A stretch of 41,582 bases of DNA from Methylophaga sp. UBA2689. GTDB taxonomy: Bacteria > Pseudomonadota > Gammaproteobacteria > Nitrosococcales > Methylophagaceae. Under the pieces are notes generated by a model, which worked only from the letters and a program-made list of their open reading frames with translations, was not told the origin of the DNA and did no database searches. Shown piece by piece: positions 25,520-34,625 of the stretch; within the stretch, counting starts at the first letter, position 1, and the number at the start of each line of letters is the position of its first letter. The translations under genes were made by a program, and so were the position numbers. The DNA lies in NCBI GenBank assembly GCA_002354555.1, contig DELT01000008.1:1-41582 (forward strand). The letters run 5' to 3'.

Positions 25520-26068
25520 TCAATCTGTAGTGACAGGCCAATGCATTACAGGTTGGTATTGCGGCCCGTGATCGGTGGAAACCGATTTCATTAATACCAG
25601 CTGTTCTACTTTAAAATGAACTGGAGCAATGGGCACGTCTAAAGACTCACTGGCTTTTCGCGCCAATGTAATATGGGGAAGGTAAGGTTTTTCATCGACT
25701 TTAATATCTGCCTGACTGGCGATATGTTCCAGTTGGTTCACCAGACTATACAACTCAGCGCTTGGAGCACGGCTGGTCAGGCAAAATATCTTTGGTCCAT
25801 CCCAGTAAGAAAGATGATCAAACTGCATATCTATTGCCGGGAAACGTATTGAGTCAGTCTGTTTCAACAGAGCATTTAATTGTTGTTGATCTAATTGGCC
25901 GAGAAATAACAATGTCTGATGTAAATTGGCAGTGGTTTGCAATTTCAGCGAGGGGTCATCCGGCAGACGTTTCATAATGTGCTGAATCTGCATCCGTGAA
26001 CTGGTGTCGGGAGACAAGGCAAAAAAATATCTGCCTGGTGTTAACGGGGAGTTTTGTTGTGAATTCAT
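25520..26068 (-). CDS. thpR: RNA 2',3'-cyclic phosphodiesterase (2H family)
   Basis: A 182-aa cytoplasmic 2H phosphoesterase, also called 2'-5' RNA ligase, which opens 2',3'-cyclic phosphates on RNA. Both catalytic H-x-T-L motifs are intact: HQTL at 50-53 and HITL at 132-135. RYFFALSPD at 13-21 is the conserved first strand. It starts 1 base after the stop of the upstream diguanylate cyclase gene, so the two are almost certainly translated from one message, with the GGDEF-EAL gene 73 bases downstream. Confidence 0.93.
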   Translation of the reverse strand: MNSQQNSPLTPGRYFFALSPDTSSRMQIQHIMKRLPDDPSLKLQTTANLHQTLLFLGQLDQQQLNALLKQTDSIRFPAIDMQFDHLSYWDGPKIFCLTSRAPSAELYSLVNQLEHIASQADIKVDEKPYLPHITLARKASESLDVPIAPVHFKVEQLVLMKSVSTDHGPQYQPVMHWPVTTD

Positions 26069-26069
26069 A

Positions 26070-27491
26070 TTAATCAGAGTCCGCCATTACAATCTGATTC
26101 CGACCATTTCTCTTGGCTTTATAGAGCGCATCATCAGCTCGCTTAATCGTATCACCAATAGTTTCCCCGTGCCTATATTCGCTTAATCCAAAACTGGCGG
26201 TAATTTGCTGATTTACCGGGAAATTATAACTCTGTACCTGACGACGGAGCTGATCGGCCAACTGAAAAGCTCCATTTTTGGTAGTTTGGGAGCAGAGAAT
26301 CAGAAATTCCTCCCCACCCCAACGACCTACCATATCGTTCTCACGCACCATGGACATTAACAGAGAAGCAAATTGTTTGATAACCTCATCGCCCACATCA
26401 TGACCGTAGTCATCATTAATGGTTTTAAAAAAATCAACGTCCAGCAGAATGATTGAAAAAATCTGCTTGGTCTGACTCGAAGTTTCAATTTCCTCGTTGA
26501 ACCGTTCATGTAAGGCATACCGGTTAGCTAATCCGGTCAGATGATCGTAGCGCGAGATTTGTTCTAACTGATTATTCAGATTACGCAGGTTTCGATTATG
26601 GTGATGCACCTGCCGATAACGATAAACCAATACTAACAACACTAACGACACGCCCACCAATAATTGCCAGAATAAAACAGTATTATGTTGTTGAAAGTCT
26701 ATTGATAACCAATTGTTCAATACACGTTGTCGTTCTACTTCTGAAGTATCATCAATGGCCTTGTTGAAAATTTCGAGCAATTGCGGTTCGCGAGTGCTCA
26801 CCCCCACCGACATTGCATACTGCAGCTCCAGCACATTACTGATCTTCAGGTGCGATATTCCCCAGCGAAGCATCTGGTAATTAATGGTCGGTACCGTATC
26901 GATAAATCCATAGGCAGTGCCGGTTTCGACCATTTTCAGGCCTTCTCGTGAGGTATTTACAGTGGTGATATTGATATCCGGATAGCGATTACGCAACAAT
27001 TCGACCCCGGCATAGCCTTCCACCATCACAAAATCGCGATGTTGAATTTGTTCAAACTTCACCACAAACTGGCGATCAGGCTGAGTGGCAACAGCCAATG
27101 GATAAAAAATAAATGGCTTGCTGACATTCAGCCATTCACGTCGACTGGGCACATCCTGTGCGCTGGCAAGAATATCGCACTTGCCATCCTGTATAAATTG
27201 CAACGATTGTTCCCAGTTAGTCGTGTTGACCAACTGGATAGGCTTATTGATTTTGTCAGACCATAAAGCATAAAAATCTGACATGATCCCGGTGAACTTA
27301 CCTTTCTCATCAATGCCTTCATAAGGCAGCCAGTCAGGATCAACACACAGCTCAATGACTTGTTTTTGGGTGAGATAAGCCTGTTCTTCTTTGGTCAATA
27401 CAACTTCTGCATTGGCTGAAATGTGTCCCGCCATAAAGCCAATCAAGACCAATATTGTGTTTATGGTTCTAGTAACCGTCCCTGGCTTCAT
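26070..27491 (-). CDS. Periplasmic-sensor diguanylate cyclase (SBP_bac_3-GGDEF)
   Basis: A 473-aa membrane-bound c-di-GMP synthase. Signal peptide at 1-28 (ending ANA), an amino-acid-binding-protein-like sensor (about 45-262: CVDPDWLPYEGID, then GKFTGIMSD), a membrane helix (about 273-291) and a GGDEF domain (about 315-470). The active site is GGEEF at 392-396 with an inhibition site RxxD (Arg383-Asp386) five residues ahead, so it should be active and feedback-inhibited. The sensor type matches that of the GGDEF-EAL protein encoded two genes downstream. It lies 22 bases after yaaA. Confidence 0.92.
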   Translation of the reverse strand: MKPGTVTRTINTILVLIGFMAGHISANAEVVLTKEEQAYLTQKQVIELCVDPDWLPYEGIDEKGKFTGIMSDFYALWSDKINKPIQLVNTTNWEQSLQFIQDGKCDILASAQDVPSRREWLNVSKPFIFYPLAVATQPDRQFVVKFEQIQHRDFVMVEGYAGVELLRNRYPDINITTVNTSREGLKMVETGTAYGFIDTVPTINYQMLRWGISHLKISNVLELQYAMSVGVSTREPQLLEIFNKAIDDTSEVERQRVLNNWLSIDFQQHNTVLFWQLLVGVSLVLLVLVYRYRQVHHHNRNLRNLNNQLEQISRYDHLTGLANRYALHERFNEEIETSSQTKQIFSIILLDVDFFKTINDDYGHDVGDEVIKQFASLLMSMVRENDMVGRWGGEEFLILCSQTTKNGAFQLADQLRRQVQSYNFPVNQQITASFGLSEYRHGETIGDTIKRADDALYKAKRNGRNQIVMADSD

Positions 27492-27513
27492 TGCCGACCT
27501 TAGCTCACTTTAA

Positions 27514-28284
27514 TTAATTATTGTCCCGGATAAATACCCAATCATTTTTTTGACTCATTTCTTCACTGTATCGATAGCCATCCGAGTCAAATTGCTTGAG
27601 TTTTTCCGGAGTGTTAATTTGCTGGTCAATAATATAACGACTCATCAAACCACGTGCTTTTTTGGCATAAAAACTGATCATTTTGTACTGACCGTTTTTC
27701 CAGTCTTTAAAAACTGGCGTAATAATAGTCGCCTTGAGCTTTTTGGCATCAACGGCTTTAAAGTATTCATTTGATGCTAAATTGATCAACACGCCATCTT
27801 TCAATGCAGGTTCCCCTTCCAGGGATTGCCGTATTTTATCTCCCCAAAAACTGTAAAGATCTCTGCCGGCATCATTTTGAAACGGGGTGCCCATTTCCAG
27901 ACGATAGGGTTGCATTAAATCCAGGGGTCTTAACACACCATATAAACCGGAGAGTATTCGTAAATGCTGCTGTGCAAAGTCCAGCCCTTTATCATCCAGG
28001 GTCTCAGCTGCAAGACCGGTATACACATCTCCTTTAAATGCCAGAATTGCCTGTTTGGCATTTTCTTCGGTAAAGGGTGTTTGCCATTGCTGAAACCGCG
28101 CCATATTCAAACCGGCAAGTTTGTCGCTGATCTTCATTAAATTGGCGATTTCCTGAGAAGACAGCTTTTTCAGTTGCTCAATCAATTGTTGTGATTGATC
28201 CAGAAAACGAGGTTCAGAGTATTTATTGGTAGACACAGGCGTATCGAAATCAAGCGTCTTGGCCGGAGAGATTACAGTGAGCAT
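27514..28284 (-). CDS. yaaA: YaaA peroxide-stress protein (DUF328)
   Basis: A 256-aa cytoplasmic protein of the YaaA/DUF328 family. It starts [13 protein letters not shown], then has [38 protein letters not shown] and [16 protein letters not shown], which are the strongest family signatures; full length matches the usual 255-260. E. coli YaaA lowers intracellular free iron during hydrogen peroxide stress and binds DNA. It lies 28 bases after the DUF4389 gene and 22 bases before the diguanylate cyclase gene. I saw no OxyR site, but short motifs could be missed. Confidence 0.95.
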   Translation of the reverse strand: MLTVISPAKTLDFDTPVSTNKYSEPRFLDQSQQLIEQLKKLSSQEIANLMKISDKLAGLNMARFQQWQTPFTEENAKQAILAFKGDVYTGLAAETLDDKGLDFAQQHLRILSGLYGVLRPLDLMQPYRLEMGTPFQNDAGRDLYSFWGDKIRQSLEGEPALKDGVLINLASNEYFKAVDAKKLKATIITPVFKDWKNGQYKMISFYAKKARGLMSRYIIDQQINTPEKLKQFDSDGYRYSEEMSQKNDWVFIRDNN

Positions 28285-28312
28285 AAGAAATTCAGTATTC
28301 CATCAGTCAATT

Positions 28313-28678
28313 TTATTTTTTAGGGGCATCTGGATCATCACGGTCAGTGATGTCTTCATAGTCAGCAATATAATCGTCGTTATCATACACCGCTTCAACT
28401 TCCACCTCATCATATAGTGGGTTGAATGGGAACGGTTTTTTATCATCATTGTATGTCAGAAATAAAACAATTTGCTGTATAAAACGAGACAAGTCTTTTG
28501 AAAATCCTCGAATAGCATCATTGGCGCTGCCACTAAATAAAGCAAAGATAAACTGCACAATGACCACAATCGCCAACACTGACATCGTTAGATACAGCAC
28601 AAACCCGTAAAGCAACATATACAAAAGGCGTATCAATTGGTTTTTTTCATCACTGTCTTTAAATTCCGTATTATCCAT
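28313..28678 (-). CDS. DUF4389 membrane protein
   Basis: A 121-aa protein. An acidic N-terminus is followed by RLLYMLLYGFVLYLTMSVLA and a hydrophobic stretch to about residue 51 (one long or two membrane helices). Then comes a cytoplasmic part with FSKDLSRFIQQIVLFLTYND and KPFPFNPLYDEVEV, the conserved motif of DUF4389, and a very acidic tail. Function unknown. It is first in the minus-strand run leading to yaaA and the c-di-GMP genes and is divergent from the TRAP permease genes. Confidence 0.87.
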   Translation of the reverse strand: MDNTEFKDSDEKNQLIRLLYMLLYGFVLYLTMSVLAIVVIVQFIFALFSGSANDAIRGFSKDLSRFIQQIVLFLTYNDDKKPFPFNPLYDEVEVEAVYDNDDYIADYEDITDRDDPDAPKK

Positions 28679-28771
28679 GTCATTTCTCCTGGTAGGTAAT
28701 AAGTCAATATCACTTTAACACTTCCATAACTTGTTGCGGAAAGTCGAGCAATAAATTTCTTAAAATGGTGA

Positions 28772-28785
28772 ATTGCTGGAGCAAT
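28772..28785. promoter_or_regulatory. Palindrome upstream of TRAP permease genes
   Basis: ATTGCTGGAGCAAT is a 14-base inverted repeat (6-base arms, GG centre) in the 155-base divergent gap before dctQ. It could be a regulator site; the gap is otherwise without a gene. Confidence 0.35.
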
Positions 28786-28833
28786 GGGCCGCTTTATGGG
28801 AAACTTCAACGTTTATTTTGTTGATGACAGACT

Positions 28834-29361
28834 ATGGACCGATTCTTTGCCTCGTTGGAAACTTCGATAAACCATTTCACTGAATACACTGGCAAACTTT
28901 GCAGCTGGTTGGTTTTGCTACTGGTATTGTTAACCTGCTACGACGTAATGATGCGTTATCTGTTTCAACAAGGATCAGTTGGTTTACAGGAATTGGAATG
29001 GCATCTGTTTGCATTGATATTCCTGCTCGGCAGCGCCTATACGCTAAAACACGATGCACATGTACGGGTAGATATACTTTATCGCAGTCAACGGCTAAGT
29101 GATAAACACCGTGCCTGGATTGATGTCCTTGGCATCATATTGTTTCTGATGCCGTTTTGCCTGCTGATTCTGATCAGTAGCTGGCCATTTGCCTACAATG
29201 CCTATCTTTATCAAGAGGGCTCACCCGACCCTGGCGGTCTACCCTTTCGCTTTATTCTCAAAGCAGCCTTGTTGCTGGGGTTTCTACTGATAATGATTCA
29301 GGCTGTGGCTGAGTTAATTCGTAATATCCGCATTATTCAACATCATCAGGAGCAAAAGTAA
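28834..29361 (+). CDS. dctQ: TRAP transporter small permease (DctQ)
   Basis: A 175-aa protein with four membrane helices, the small subunit of a tripartite ATP-independent periplasmic transporter. Family landmarks are TCYDVMMRYLF, LQELEWHLFALIFLLGSAY (around residues 50-70) and KHDAHVRVDILYRSQR. The stop overlaps the dctM start (TAATG), so the two are translationally coupled. The ribosome site before the ATG is weak. No binding-protein (dctP) gene lies next to it. Likely substrate class is an organic acid, by family only. Confidence 0.93.
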   Translation: MDRFFASLETSINHFTEYTGKLCSWLVLLLVLLTCYDVMMRYLFQQGSVGLQELEWHLFALIFLLGSAYTLKHDAHVRVDILYRSQRLSDKHRAWIDVLGIILFLMPFCLLILISSWPFAYNAYLYQEGSPDPGGLPFRFILKAALLLGFLLIMIQAVAELIRNIRIIQHHQEQK

Positions 29362-30665
29362 TGGAATATATTGCTTTACTGATGTTTGCCTTGTTGATCC
29401 TGCTCTTATTGACCGGCTATCCGGTCGCCTTTGTGCTCGGTGCCATTTCGCTATTATTCGGTAGTATCTATCTGGGCTTTGACTTCTTCCAACTGTTGCC
29501 ATTTCGTATTTGGGGCATCATGACCAACTTCACCTTGTTGGCGGTGCCATTGTTTGTATTTATGGGTGTGGTTCTGGAAAAATCCGGTGTTGCAGAAGAA
29601 CTACTCGATACCATGGGACGGGTGTTTGGGAGAATTCGCGGAGGGCTGGCAATATCAGTTGTCATGGTGGGTGCTTTGTTAGCTGCCACCACCGGAGTAG
29701 TAGGCGCATCGGTAGTCACCATGACCGTCATTGCTTTACCTTCGATGCTGAAGCGAGGTTACGCCCCGTCTTTAGCCAGTGGCACTATTGCTGCTTCTGG
29801 CACGTTAGGACAAATCATTCCCCCAAGTATCATATTGATCCTGTTAGGTGATGTTATCGGCGTGCCGGTGGGTGAATTATTTATCGGTGCGGTCGTGCCG
29901 GGCATAATGCTGATTGTGGCTTACATTCTATATATAGTCTATGTCGCATGGCGTCATCCACACCTGGCACCAGCGGTTCGGGATGATAACCCGGAACTGG
30001 CCGCGCTCTGGATCAGTGTTTTAAAGAGTCTGCTTCCCCCCTTATTGCTCATAATCGCGGTATTGGGTTCCATTTTTTATGGTATTGCCTCTCCTACCGA
30101 ATCCGCTGCGGTTGGTGCGCTGGGGTCATTGATACTGGCTGCTCTGCATCGTCGTTTGACGCTGCCAAATCTACGCGATGCTATGGAGAAAACAGCTCGT
30201 CTGACCAGCATGGTGTTTTTAATTTTTATAGGTGCCACCGCCTTTGGACTGGTGTTCGTCGGCATGGGTGGTGATGGACTGATTCTGGATATTTTTTCAG
30301 GTCTGCCGGGAGGCAAATGGACGTTTTTAGTCCTTAGTATGTTGCTGATATTCATACTGGGCTTTTTTCTCGATTTTATTGAGATCTGTTTTATTGTGGT
30401 GCCGATCATTGCACCGGTAGCCATCCATTTGAATATTGATCCATTGTGGTTTGCTCTGCTGATTGCGATTAACCTGCAAACGTCATTTTTAACACCGCCA
30501 TTTGGTTTTTCATTGTTTTATCTGAAAGCCAGTGCCCCAGCAAACTTAAAATTGATGGATATCTATAGAGGCATCATGCCGTTTGTAGGTATTCAGATTA
30601 TTGTGCTTGCACTGCTTATCAGTTTTCCGGCCATCTCACTATGGTTGCCAAACCTGATGGGGTAA
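29361..30665 (+). CDS. dctM: TRAP transporter large permease (DctM)
   Basis: A 434-aa, about 12-helix subunit that forms the transport path and uses a sodium gradient with a periplasmic binding protein. Recognisable segments: TGYPVAFVLGA near the start, LAVPLFVFMGVVLEKSG, ASGTLGQIIPPSIILILLGD, YGIASPTESAAVGALGSLI and the C-terminal TSFLTPPFGFSLFYLK. These match the mannitol/chloroaromatic-type large permeases. Full length and intact. A partner binding protein must be encoded elsewhere or be shared. Confidence 0.94.
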   Translation: MEYIALLMFALLILLLLTGYPVAFVLGAISLLFGSIYLGFDFFQLLPFRIWGIMTNFTLLAVPLFVFMGVVLEKSGVAEELLDTMGRVFGRIRGGLAISVVMVGALLAATTGVVGASVVTMTVIALPSMLKRGYAPSLASGTIAASGTLGQIIPPSIILILLGDVIGVPVGELFIGAVVPGIMLIVAYILYIVYVAWRHPHLAPAVRDDNPELAALWISVLKSLLPPLLLIIAVLGSIFYGIASPTESAAVGALGSLILAALHRRLTLPNLRDAMEKTARLTSMVFLIFIGATAFGLVFVGMGGDGLILDIFSGLPGGKWTFLVLSMLLIFILGFFLDFIEICFIVVPIIAPVAIHLNIDPLWFALLIAINLQTSFLTPPFGFSLFYLKASAPANLKLMDIYRGIMPFVGIQIIVLALLISFPAISLWLPNLMG

Positions 30666-30782
30666 AACAGCCCCTAAACTATTACGCTATTTTTTAAGGG
30701 TGTACCAAAGTCCAATTGTTTATTTTTTGTATATCAATACCATACAACTAACTTCCATGTATCCATTAAAGGATTAAGCCAA

Positions 30783-31886
30783 GTGCATGTATCTAAATTA
30801 ACTCTTGCCAGCCTCTTTTTTATCAGTTGCAGTCAGATGGCAAATGCCAGCCCTGTCGATGCCACTTCATTACTCAACCAATATAACCTCATCACCTCTG
30901 GCGATGTCACAAGTACCTCAGAGGTCGAAGGAAATGCACTTATTGGGGGCAATGTTAATGGCGGCCTTTACAACATGCATCAAACATCGAATGCCGCTGT
31001 GCCGGCACTGACGGTGGGTGGAGACGTTAGTGGCAACGTTCAAACCAAAGGCAAAGGTCTGAATGTAGGTGGAAATGTTGCCGGGAATGTCACAATGAAT
31101 GATGGTGGGGATGCCTTTGTTGGTTCGGTCTCTGGATCCTTACAAAATAATGCAAACAGCAACGGCTCCACTTCAGTTGTTGGTGATATCTCAGGTAGCG
31201 TAAACACCAATGGTGGTAATACGACTTATGGCGGAAATCTGACGGGTTCGGCAAATGCTAATGGCGGCGGAAGCGTATCAAACCAACCGGTTACCGCTCC
31301 CTTCGATCCTGCTACTCAAGCTTCAAATGCAATGAATGTGTTAAGCAATTTTTCTAACCAATTATCCGGGCTTGATGCAAACAGTAGTTATAGCATTAAT
31401 GGGGGAAAAGTTACTTTTAACGCCGTCGGTAATGATAGTGGGCTGGCAATCTTCAGCATCACTGATGCAAGTAATTTTTTCGACAAAGCCTTTGAGTTTG
31501 ATTTCAGCATGACCAATACGCAGAGTATTCTGTTTAATGTGTTCAGTGGCGACAATACTGGATTGGATATCATGGCTAATTTTCTAGCCAGTTCAGCGAC
31601 GCTCTCGGGATCAATGTTTTTATGGAATTTTGTCGATGCTACTGAGCTCAATCTGAACAGCCAGTTTGGTGGGACTATTCTGGCACTGAATGCAGATGTC
31701 ACAAATAGTAATAATATTGAGGGCACACTAGCAGCCAAAAGCCTGAGACAATATGGTGAGATTCACTCTCAACCTACCGATTTCATCCCACCGGCAGCTG
31801 TTCCGATCCCAGCCGCATTGCCTTTGTTTCTGAGTGGTTTGATTGGATTCTTCTCACTTCGTCGTAATCGCAAAAAATCACTTTAA
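30783..31886 (+). CDS. Choice-of-anchor A surface protein with VPIPA-CTERM signal
   Basis: A 367-aa exported protein starting at a GTG (AAAGGA about 9 bases upstream). Signal peptide 1-22 (ending NAS/ANA). Residues about 48-165 contain repeated short units of the form V-G-G-x-V-x-G-x-V, rich in Gly, Asn and Ser (GGNVNGG, GGDVSGN, GGNVAGN, VGDISGS, GGNLTGS), fitting a beta-helix. The middle (about 175-335) is the choice-of-anchor A domain (GNDSGLAIFSI, then LFNVFSGDNTGLDI). The tail VPIPAALPLFLSGLIGFFSL followed by RRNRKK is a PEP-CTERM-like sorting signal, cleaved in known systems by an exosortase. Role is probably extracellular or biofilm matrix; inferred. A perfect terminator follows. Confidence 0.88.
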   Translation: MHVSKLTLASLFFISCSQMANASPVDATSLLNQYNLITSGDVTSTSEVEGNALIGGNVNGGLYNMHQTSNAAVPALTVGGDVSGNVQTKGKGLNVGGNVAGNVTMNDGGDAFVGSVSGSLQNNANSNGSTSVVGDISGSVNTNGGNTTYGGNLTGSANANGGGSVSNQPVTAPFDPATQASNAMNVLSNFSNQLSGLDANSSYSINGGKVTFNAVGNDSGLAIFSITDASNFFDKAFEFDFSMTNTQSILFNVFSGDNTGLDIMANFLASSATLSGSMFLWNFVDATELNLNSQFGGTILALNADVTNSNNIEGTLAAKSLRQYGEIHSQPTDFIPPAAVPIPAALPLFLSGLIGFFSLRRNRKKSL

Positions 31887-31902
31887 TTTAAGTTTTAAAA
31901 CC

Positions 31903-31937
31903 AAAAAGCCACCAACGACATCGTTGGTGGCTTTTTT
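31903..31937. terminator. Bidirectional terminator between surface-protein gene and epmA
   Basis: AAAAAGCCACCAACGA (31903-31918) and TCGTTGGTGGCTTTTT (31921-31936) form a perfect stem with A and T tracts on either side, so it can work for both convergent genes. Confidence 0.93.
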
Positions 31938-31953
31938 ATTTGCATAGGGCTTG

Positions 31954-32919
31954 TTAGTTCTCAATAAAAGCAATGCCTTGAACCTGGCTGATATTGTTTT
32001 CAGCAAAATGCAGCATCATTAAACGGTCCAGTCCCAATGCCACGCCACTGCATTGCGGCAAACCACACTGCATTGCTGTCAGCAGATTTTCATCTATCGG
32101 CATTTGGGGTTTGCCTTGTTGCAGACGCAATTGATTATCCTGCTCAAAACGCTGACGTAATTCGGTGGCATCACATAATTCGTCATAGCCATTAGCCAGC
32201 TCCATTCCACCAGCGTATAGCTCAAACCGACTGGCGACCTGATGTCCTTCAGCATTCATTTCGATTTTCGCCAACTGCGCCTGAGATGCAGGAAACTCCG
32301 TAACCATCACCGGCATTTCCAGCGCTTTAAGCTGTGGTTCAATTACTTCGCTCATCAACATTTCCAGCCAGCCATCCCGATCAGTTTGCCAATCAGCGGT
32401 AAGCCCGGCTATACTATCCAATGCAATCTGTTTCAGTAAATTGTCATCCGCCTGATAAATATCCAGCTGCAGATATTTAGCGAATAAATCACGATAAGTA
32501 AATATGACTGCTGCAGGTAAGCCGATCACCTGTTGCATAAAAGCATCGACTTCCGCCATTAGCTCAGTCAGCGAAAACCCCGGTCGATACCACTCCAGCA
32601 TGGAAAACTCGGGCGCATGCTGGTGACCCAACTCACCATTTCGAAATACCGTGGCAATCTGATAGATCGCGCCGCTGCCGGCCGCCAGCAAGCGTTTCAT
32701 CGCAAACTCAGGTGAAGTATGCAAATACAGGACTTTGGAATCGCTGCCCGCCTCAAACCGTGTGGAAAAACTGTCAAGATAAAGCGCAGTAGGTGCTGCC
32801 GAAGACAAAATGGGAGTATTCACTTCCAGTACATTGCGAACTGAAAAAAAACGGCGGACATTTGCCAGTAGCTTTGCCCGCCGTTTTAATGTGATTTGTA
32901 ATTGCTCATTTTGAAGCAT
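31954..32919 (-). CDS. epmA: EF-P lysine ligase (GenX/PoxA/YjeA)
   Basis: A 321-aa class II lysyl-tRNA synthetase paralogue without the tRNA anticodon-binding domain, which attaches (R)-beta-lysine to a conserved Lys of EF-P. It has motif 2-like VFRNGELGHQHAPEFSMLEWY (split here: VFRNGELGHQ at about 91-100, then HAPEFSMLEWY) and motif 3 GVALGLDRLMML near the C-terminus. ELANGYDELCDATE is another conserved segment. It lies 72 bases after efp on the same strand, with a strong terminator beyond. epmB, which makes its substrate, is divergent from efp. Confidence 0.95.
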   Translation of the reverse strand: MLQNEQLQITLKRRAKLLANVRRFFSVRNVLEVNTPILSSAAPTALYLDSFSTRFEAGSDSKVLYLHTSPEFAMKRLLAAGSGAIYQIATVFRNGELGHQHAPEFSMLEWYRPGFSLTELMAEVDAFMQQVIGLPAAVIFTYRDLFAKYLQLDIYQADDNLLKQIALDSIAGLTADWQTDRDGWLEMLMSEVIEPQLKALEMPVMVTEFPASQAQLAKIEMNAEGHQVASRFELYAGGMELANGYDELCDATELRQRFEQDNQLRLQQGKPQMPIDENLLTAMQCGLPQCSGVALGLDRLMMLHFAENNISQVQGIAFIEN

Positions 32920-32991
32920 TATTCAGACTTAGGGGTAAGGCATGTAAGCTTGCTACATACACCACTAAAAATACAAAAACTGATAATGATT

Positions 32992-33564
32992 TTAATCTTT
33001 TTTAGCACGTTCGACGTAAGAAGCTGAACGAGTATCAACCCGCAACACTTCACCGATTTCGATAAATAACGGGACTCGCACTACTGCGCCCGTTTCCAGC
33101 GTTGCCGGTTTACCACCGCCACCTGAAGTATCACCACGCACACCCGGATCAGTCTCAACCACTGCCAGATTAACGAAATTAGGCGGCGTCACCAGCAGTG
33201 GTGTGCCATTCCATAGAGTGACCGTGTATACATATTGTTCTTTCAGCCAGTCTTTACTGTCAGCAATCGCATTGGCATCGGCAGCATATTGTTCGAAACT
33301 ACTGGGATCCATAAAGTGCCAGAATTCACCGTCGCTGTAGGAAAATTCCAGATCGATTTCGACAACGTCAGCACTTTCAACAGATTCGTTCGTTTTGAAA
33401 GTACGTTCGTTAACGCGCCCGGTTTTCAGGTTACGGAATTTAACGCGGTTAAATGCCTGACCTTTACCTGGTTTCACAAATTCATTTTCGATGATGCTGC
33501 AAGGATCGCCATCCATCATGAATTTCAGTCCGGCTTTAAACTCATTTGTACTATAACTTGCCAT
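32992..33564 (-). CDS. efp: Translation elongation factor P
   Basis: A 190-aa three-domain factor that binds the ribosome and rescues stalling at polyproline. The modified lysine is Lys34 in the loop VKPGKGQAF (30-38), as in E. coli, where EpmA adds beta-lysine. Full length and typical, with [19 protein letters not shown] in domain III. It is divergent from epmB across 53 bases that include a 10-bp palindrome GACGATCGTC at 33582-33591, so both promoters must be compact or overlap gene ends. Confidence 0.97.
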   Translation of the reverse strand: MASYSTNEFKAGLKFMMDGDPCSIIENEFVKPGKGQAFNRVKFRNLKTGRVNERTFKTNESVESADVVEIDLEFSYSDGEFWHFMDPSSFEQYAADANAIADSKDWLKEQYVYTVTLWNGTPLLVTPPNFVNLAVVETDPGVRGDTSGGGGKPATLETGAVVRVPLFIEIGEVLRVDTRSASYVERAKKD

Positions 33565-33617
33565 GCTTACCTCTTTTGGGGGACGATCGTCGCCTGTTCA
33601 CAAAATCAAAGCCCACT

Positions 33618-34625
33618 ATGATACCGCAATCGCAAGCTGACGTAATCTTTGCTGATTGGCAGGATGAATTAAGTCATGCCGTTAAAAACCCTGCCCTATT
33701 ACTGCAAATGCTTGGGCTGGAGGATCGATTGCAGGCAATTAATGCCGAGAGCTTAAAAAACTTTCCGCTGCGGGTGACGCAAAGTTATATCAATAAAATG
33801 CATTATGGTGATGCCAGCGATCCACTGTTACGTCAGGTTTTCCCGCTGATTGATGAAAATATTGAGGTCGAAGGTTTTTCAGCGGATCCGGTCGGAGATC
33901 ATCTGGCGATCAGCTCACCTGGCATTTTGCATAAATATCAGGGCCGGGCATTACTATTGACAACCGGTGCCTGTGCCATTCATTGCCGTTACTGTTTTCG
34001 CCGGCATTTTCCTTATAGCGAGAGCAACCCATTAGCCAGTCAGTGGCAACAATCGATTGCTGCATTGCAAAGTGATAACAGTATTCGGGAAGTGATTTTC
34101 AGTGGCGGCGATCCATTGGCATTAAACGACACTAAATTAGCGGCCATGGTAGAAGACCTGCAGAAAATCCCACATATCAAACGGCTGCGAATTCATACAC
34201 GGCTGCCATTAGTGCTGCCAAAACGGGTTAGCAAAAGCTTATTGAGTTGGATCAGCGGCTCTTCCCTACGGGTAGTGATGGTCATCCATGCCAATCATGC
34301 AAATGAAATTGATGCTGAAACAGCTGAAGCGCTATTGCAGTTACGCAATGCCGGTTGTGAACTACTCAATCAAGCCGTTTTATTACGTAGTGTTAATGAT
34401 GATGCCGAAAGTTTAATCGCGCTAAGCGAGAGATTAAGCGAAGTTCAGGTTTTACCCTACTATTTGCACTTACTCGATAAAGTAAAAGGGGCCAGTCATT
34501 TTGATGTAGCTGAACAGCAAGGAATAGAGCTCATTGCTGCCATGCGTCGCGAATTACCTGGCTACCTTGTGCCGCGGCTGGTGCGCGAGCAACAAGGTGA
34601 AACCAGTAAAACCATTATTGCTTAG
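33618..34625 (+). CDS. epmB: EF-P lysine 2,3-aminomutase (YjeK)
   Basis: A 335-aa radical SAM, PLP-dependent enzyme that converts L-lysine to (R)-beta-lysine for EpmA. The cluster motif C-x3-C-x2-C is CAIHCRYC (Cys119, Cys123, Cys126). SGGDPLALND binds SAM/PLP region residues and PYYLHLLDKVKGASHF holds the PLP lysine. The ATG at 33618 fits the E. coli length; an upstream in-frame start at 33546 would add residues lying inside efp and is rejected. Its 3' end overlaps the convergent citrate synthase gene by 11 bases. Confidence 0.95.
   Translation: MIPQSQADVIFADWQDELSHAVKNPALLLQMLGLEDRLQAINAESLKNFPLRVTQSYINKMHYGDASDPLLRQVFPLIDENIEVEGFSADPVGDHLAISSPGILHKYQGRALLLTTGACAIHCRYCFRRHFPYSESNPLASQWQQSIAALQSDNSIREVIFSGGDPLALNDTKLAAMVEDLQKIPHIKRLRIHTRLPLVLPKRVSKSLLSWISGSSLRVVMVIHANHANEIDAETAEALLQLRNAGCELLNQAVLLRSVNDDAESLIALSERLSEVQVLPYYLHLLDKVKGASHFDVAEQQGIELIAAMRRELPGYLVPRLVREQQGETSKTIIA

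Noticed and set aside
30660..30720. GGGG/CCCC hairpin after dctM as terminator
   Set aside because: Four-pair stem and the T-rich stretch is too far downstream.
33546..33617. Upstream extension of epmB
   Set aside because: It would overlap efp coding sequence; the ATG at 33618 gives the normal family length.
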